A DNA stretch of 64,000 nucleotides from Paracoccaceae bacterium (GTDB taxonomy: Bacteria > Pseudomonadota > Alphaproteobacteria > Rhodobacterales > Rhodobacteraceae): assembly GCA_026989355.1 (NCBI GenBank), contig JALSJM010000013.1, positions 1 to 64,000 of the forward strand, written 5' to 3'. The position numbers were made by a program, and so were the translations under genes. This document shows, one piece after another, positions 61,708 through 64,000 of this stretch. Positions within the stretch are counted from its first letter, which is position 1, and every line of letters begins with the position of its first letter. Below the pieces are notes generated by a model. That model was not told where the DNA came from. It did not search any database and worked only from the letters and a program-made list of their open reading frames with translations.

Positions 61708-63185
61708 GCGCTTTCCTTTCCGATTTCTTCGGGCGGCAGGATGTGGCTGAGCGGCACGGTGGCCTCGATCACCAGCCCCGAACTGCTGGCAAGGATGCGC
61801 AGGGTGCCGCCGATCTGTTCGATACGTTCCTGCATGTTGCGCAGGCCCAGGCCGCCGCCGCCTTCTTCGCCCGCGCCGCCCGCCATGCCGCAGCCGTTGT
61901 CGCTGATCCGCAGGGTGGCGCCGCGCTTGTGGCCGTAAAGCTCGATGCGCACCTGGCTGGCGCCGGCGTGGCGCTCGACATTGGTCAGCGCTTCCTGGGC
62001 GATGCGGTAAAGCGCGATGCGGGCTTCCTCGTCAAGGCGGTTTCGGAAGACAACCGTTTCGAGCTTGCAGTCGATCCCGGTGCGGTGCGCGAAATCTTCG
62101 GTGAGCGACTGCAGCGCCGGCCCGAGGCCCAGATCGTCAAGCGCGCCGGGGCGCAGGGCGTGGCTGATGCGGCGCACCTCGCGGATGGCACCCTTCAGGT
62201 GTTCGATGCCTCTGGAAAGGCTTTCGCCGGCTCGTGCATCCCCGGCCCTGAGGCGCCGCTGCGCAAGCTCGAGCGCATAGCGCACGCCCACCAGGATCTG
62301 GCTGATGCCGTCATGCAGTTCGCGCGCGACCCGCGAGCGCTCCTCTTCCTGGGTATCGACGATCCGCTGTGTCAGGGCCATCAGCTTGGCATCGGCCAGG
62401 CGGCGTTCGCGCAGGGTGATGAACAGCCCCGACAGGAATACCAGCAGCAGCGCCCCCATGGTGATGGCGCCGATATAGACGAAGGTGCGCCGCACCCGGG
62501 CCTCTACCTCGGCGCGTTCGGCGGCGATGGTTTCCAGGACGTCGTCGATGAAAACGCCGGTGCCTACCACCCAGCGCCAGTCCTGCAGGCCGATCACGTA
62601 ACTGACCATCCTTTCCGTCCTGCCGCTGGAGGGCCTGGGCCATTCATAGGAAAGGTAGCCTCCGCCCTTGCGGGCGATGGCGATCATCTTGTCCACCACC
62701 TTCTGTCCATCGGGGCCGGCCACGCCCAGCCAGTTGCGGCCGATCAGTTCGGTGCGCCGGGGGCTGACAAGGTTGTTGCCGTCGTAATCATAGACGAAGA
62801 AATACCCGTCCTGCCCGTAGAGCATGGCCGAAAGCGTCTGGGTGACGGCAAGCTTGGCGCTGTCGTCATCGGGCAGGGCACGGCCATAGATGTTGATGAA
62901 GGCGGTGCGCGCCAGCGACAGGTAGTTCCTCAGCTCGGCCTTCTTGGCGGCGATAAGCTCGTTTTCGAGAAAGGCGATTTCCTCGCGCGCGGTCTGGCGC
63001 GACTGGGCGGCCACCAGAAGCGCGATGGCAAGGGCCGAGAGCAGCAGCGGGACGGTGGCCAGCAGGAAGATCTTCTGCCCATAGCTCAGCCTGCCGTCCC
63101 GACGGGGCGACAGGGGAAGCTGGTGGGGCCTCGCGGCTGTCCGGGGGCGGGCTGGCGTGCCGGGGTGCGGTCTTTTGCGGAACAT
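61704..63185 (-). CDS. NarX-type sensor histidine kinase with periplasmic Cache domain
   Basis: The 493-residue kinase has a membrane helix (FLLATVPLLLSALAIALLVA), a periplasmic single-Cache domain (GQDGYFFVYDYDGNNLVSPRR, WRWVVGTGVFIDDV), a second helix (YIGAITMGALLLVFLSGLF), a HisKA_3 domain with the phosphorylated histidine in ARELHDGISQILVGVRYAL, and the ATPase domain (SDNGCGM, GGGLGLRNMQERI). Cache domains of this type often sense small organic acids. The ATG at 63185 gives a normal N-terminus; the open frame upstream lacks one. Confidence 0.92.
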   Translation of the reverse strand: MFRKRPHPGTPARPRTAARPHQLPLSPRRDGRLSYGQKIFLLATVPLLLSALAIALLVAAQSRQTAREEIAFLENELIAAKKAELRNYLSLARTAFINIYGRALPDDDSAKLAVTQTLSAMLYGQDGYFFVYDYDGNNLVSPRRTELIGRNWLGVAGPDGQKVVDKMIAIARKGGGYLSYEWPRPSSGRTERMVSYVIGLQDWRWVVGTGVFIDDVLETIAAERAEVEARVRRTFVYIGAITMGALLLVFLSGLFITLRERRLADAKLMALTQRIVDTQEEERSRVARELHDGISQILVGVRYALELAQRRLRAGDARAGESLSRGIEHLKGAIREVRRISHALRPGALDDLGLGPALQSLTEDFAHRTGIDCKLETVVFRNRLDEEARIALYRIAQEALTNVERHAGASQVRIELYGHKRGATLRISDNGCGMAGGAGEEGGGGLGLRNMQERIEQIGGTLRILASSSGLVIEATVPLSHILPPEEIGKESA

Positions 63186-63297
63186 GCCCCGAATCAGACA
63201 TCTGCGGTTGCGATGCGCAAGGAAAAAACCGGATCGTCGGTGCCGGATGCGCAAAAAAGGCACCGGAGGGGCCGGAATATACCGAAAAACGATCGTC

Positions 63298-63317
63298 TTT
63301 TCCGCATCTGCGTAAAA
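63298..63317. promoter_or_regulatory. Inverted repeat between the two-component genes and the TRAP gene
   Basis: TTTTCCGCA (63298-63306), a TC centre and TGCGTAAAA (63309-63317) match as a dyad at 8 of 9 positions. A second AT-rich dyad around CGATCG lies just before it, near 63285-63301. NarL-type regulators bind such inverted heptamers, so this is a candidate site for the adjacent regulator. Confidence 0.4.
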
Positions 63318-63397
63318 GTTGGTATTTTCTGACGGGTGCGGTTGTTCTAACTTCGGCCCCACCTGAAACGATCGGCCCGCTGCCGAAGCGCGGGCGC

Positions 63398-63424
63398 AAC
63401 TCTATGGGAGGAGTAACTCTATGG
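63398..63424. repeat. 10-bp direct repeat spanning the TRAP gene start codon
   Basis: AACTCTATGG occurs at 63398-63407 and 63415-63424; the second copy contains the start codon and the GGGAGGAG ribosome site lies between them. The first copy also holds an ATG, which is out of use because no ribosome site precedes it. The meaning is unclear; it may be chance. Confidence 0.5.
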
Positions 63425-64000
63425 ATCGTCGCTCATTTCTGAAGAATGCCGCTGTTGGCGGTGCCGCCGCCGCGGCTGCCGGCACGCTGGCCGCCCCGGC
63501 CTATGCCCAGGGCAAGCGCAAGCTGACCATGGTCACGTCCTGGGGGCGTGGCCTGGCGGGCGTGTTCGATGCCGCCCAGCATGTGGCCGACACGATCAAC
63601 ACCATGTCCGACGGCACGCTCGAGGTGGAAATCAAGGCCGCAGGTGAACTTGTGGGCGCCTTCGAGGTGTTCGATGCCGTGACTTCGGGCCAGGCCGACA
63701 TGTATCATGCCGCCGATTACTATTTCATCAGCCAGCATCCGGGCTTTGCCTTCTTCACCTCGGTGCCGATGGGGATGACCGCGCAGGAGCTGTTCAACTG
63801 GTATTACCACGGCAACGGCCGCAAGTATCACGACGCCCTGGGCGAGATCTTCGGTCTGAAATCCTTCCTGGCGGGCAACACCGGCGCCCAGGCCGGCGGC
63901 TGGTTCCGCAAGGAAATCAAGGGCCCCGAAGACTTCAACGGCCTGAAGTTCCGCATGCCCGGCCTCGGCGGCAAGGCGCTTGGCTACCTGGGCGCCAGCG
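63421..64000 (+). CDS. TRAP transporter solute-binding protein (DctP family), N-terminal part
   Basis: About 193 residues are visible before the window ends. A twin-arginine signal is clear (DRRSFLKNAAVGG, then AAAAAAGTLAAPAYAQ). The mature part begins KLTMVTSWGRGLAGVFDAAQ and continues in the pattern of TRAP binding proteins of the mannitol/chloroaromatic-acid group, including the ligand-region GLKFRMPG. Substrate cannot be read. GGAGGAG precedes the ATG at 63421. Membrane subunits should follow outside the window. Confidence 0.92.
   Translation, partial: MDRRSFLKNAAVGGAAAAAAGTLAAPAYAQGKRKLTMVTSWGRGLAGVFDAAQHVADTINTMSDGTLEVEIKAAGELVGAFEVFDAVTSGQADMYHAADYYFISQHPGFAFFTSVPMGMTAQELFNWYYHGNGRKYHDALGEIFGLKSFLAGNTGAQAGGWFRKEIKGPEDFNGLKFRMPGLGGKALGYLGAS

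Noticed and set aside
1-64000. tRNA or rRNA genes, CRISPR arrays, transposases, integrases or prophage genes
   Set aside because: None was recognised on either strand. Repeats found are short and local, and gene order looks chromosomal throughout.

Overview
The window reads as a chromosomal segment of a GC-rich alphaproteobacterium, most likely a member of the Rhodobacterales. The housekeeping gene order points that way: lptF-lptG-lptD-surA-pdxA-rsmA, pepA-holC, prfA-prmC followed by a DUF4167 protein, ftsY near yciB, and ilvB-ilvN behind a leader peptide. No rRNA, tRNA, CRISPR array, insertion sequence or integrase was recognised. Both window edges cut genes: hypF on the left and a TRAP solute-binding protein on the right.

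Positions 1-10741 (all minus strand) hold an uptake [NiFe]-hydrogenase locus. The subunits have no export signal and match group 2a (cyanobacterial HupSL / mycobacterial Huc-like) in length and motifs. Reading downstream, the genes are a HupR/HoxA-type regulator, a small Zn-ribbon protein, hupS, hupL, two paralogous four-cysteine proteins resembling HiPIPs, a maturation protease, an unknown protein, a TPR protein, two tiny membrane proteins, a NifU-Rieske fusion, an NHL propeller and hypF. Many junctions are ATGA or GTGA overlaps. The accessory genes look like an electron-transfer and membrane-docking module for a cytoplasmic H2-oxidising enzyme.

Positions 11371-23056 (minus) look like a complete D-apiose catabolic operon: apsD, apnL, apnO, oiaK and oiaX (a RuBisCO-like protein), plus a four-gene sugar ABC transporter and a GntR/FCD regulator. 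Two near-identical operator-like sequences lie before apnL and at the start of the regulator gene. The predicted end products are glycolate and 3-phosphoglycerate.

Positions 23567-42950 are mixed: an RND efflux pair with a small membrane protein, divergent cobS/cobT, a large protein that appears to join a GspL/PilM-like and a GspC/PilP-like domain, a SIMPL protein, metY, yciB, ftsY, a solitary Fe(III)-binding protein, mazG, and an agmatinase whose 3' end is probably frameshifted at a run of eight G. Positions 43026-64000 carry translation termination (prfA, prmC), rsmA/pdxA/surA/lptDGF, pepA/holC, an ECF sigma factor facing an EF-hand protein, ilvB-ilvN with a readable attenuator (leader peptide containing Leu-Val-Val-Ile, then a terminator), and a NarL-type two-component pair facing a TRAP transporter gene.
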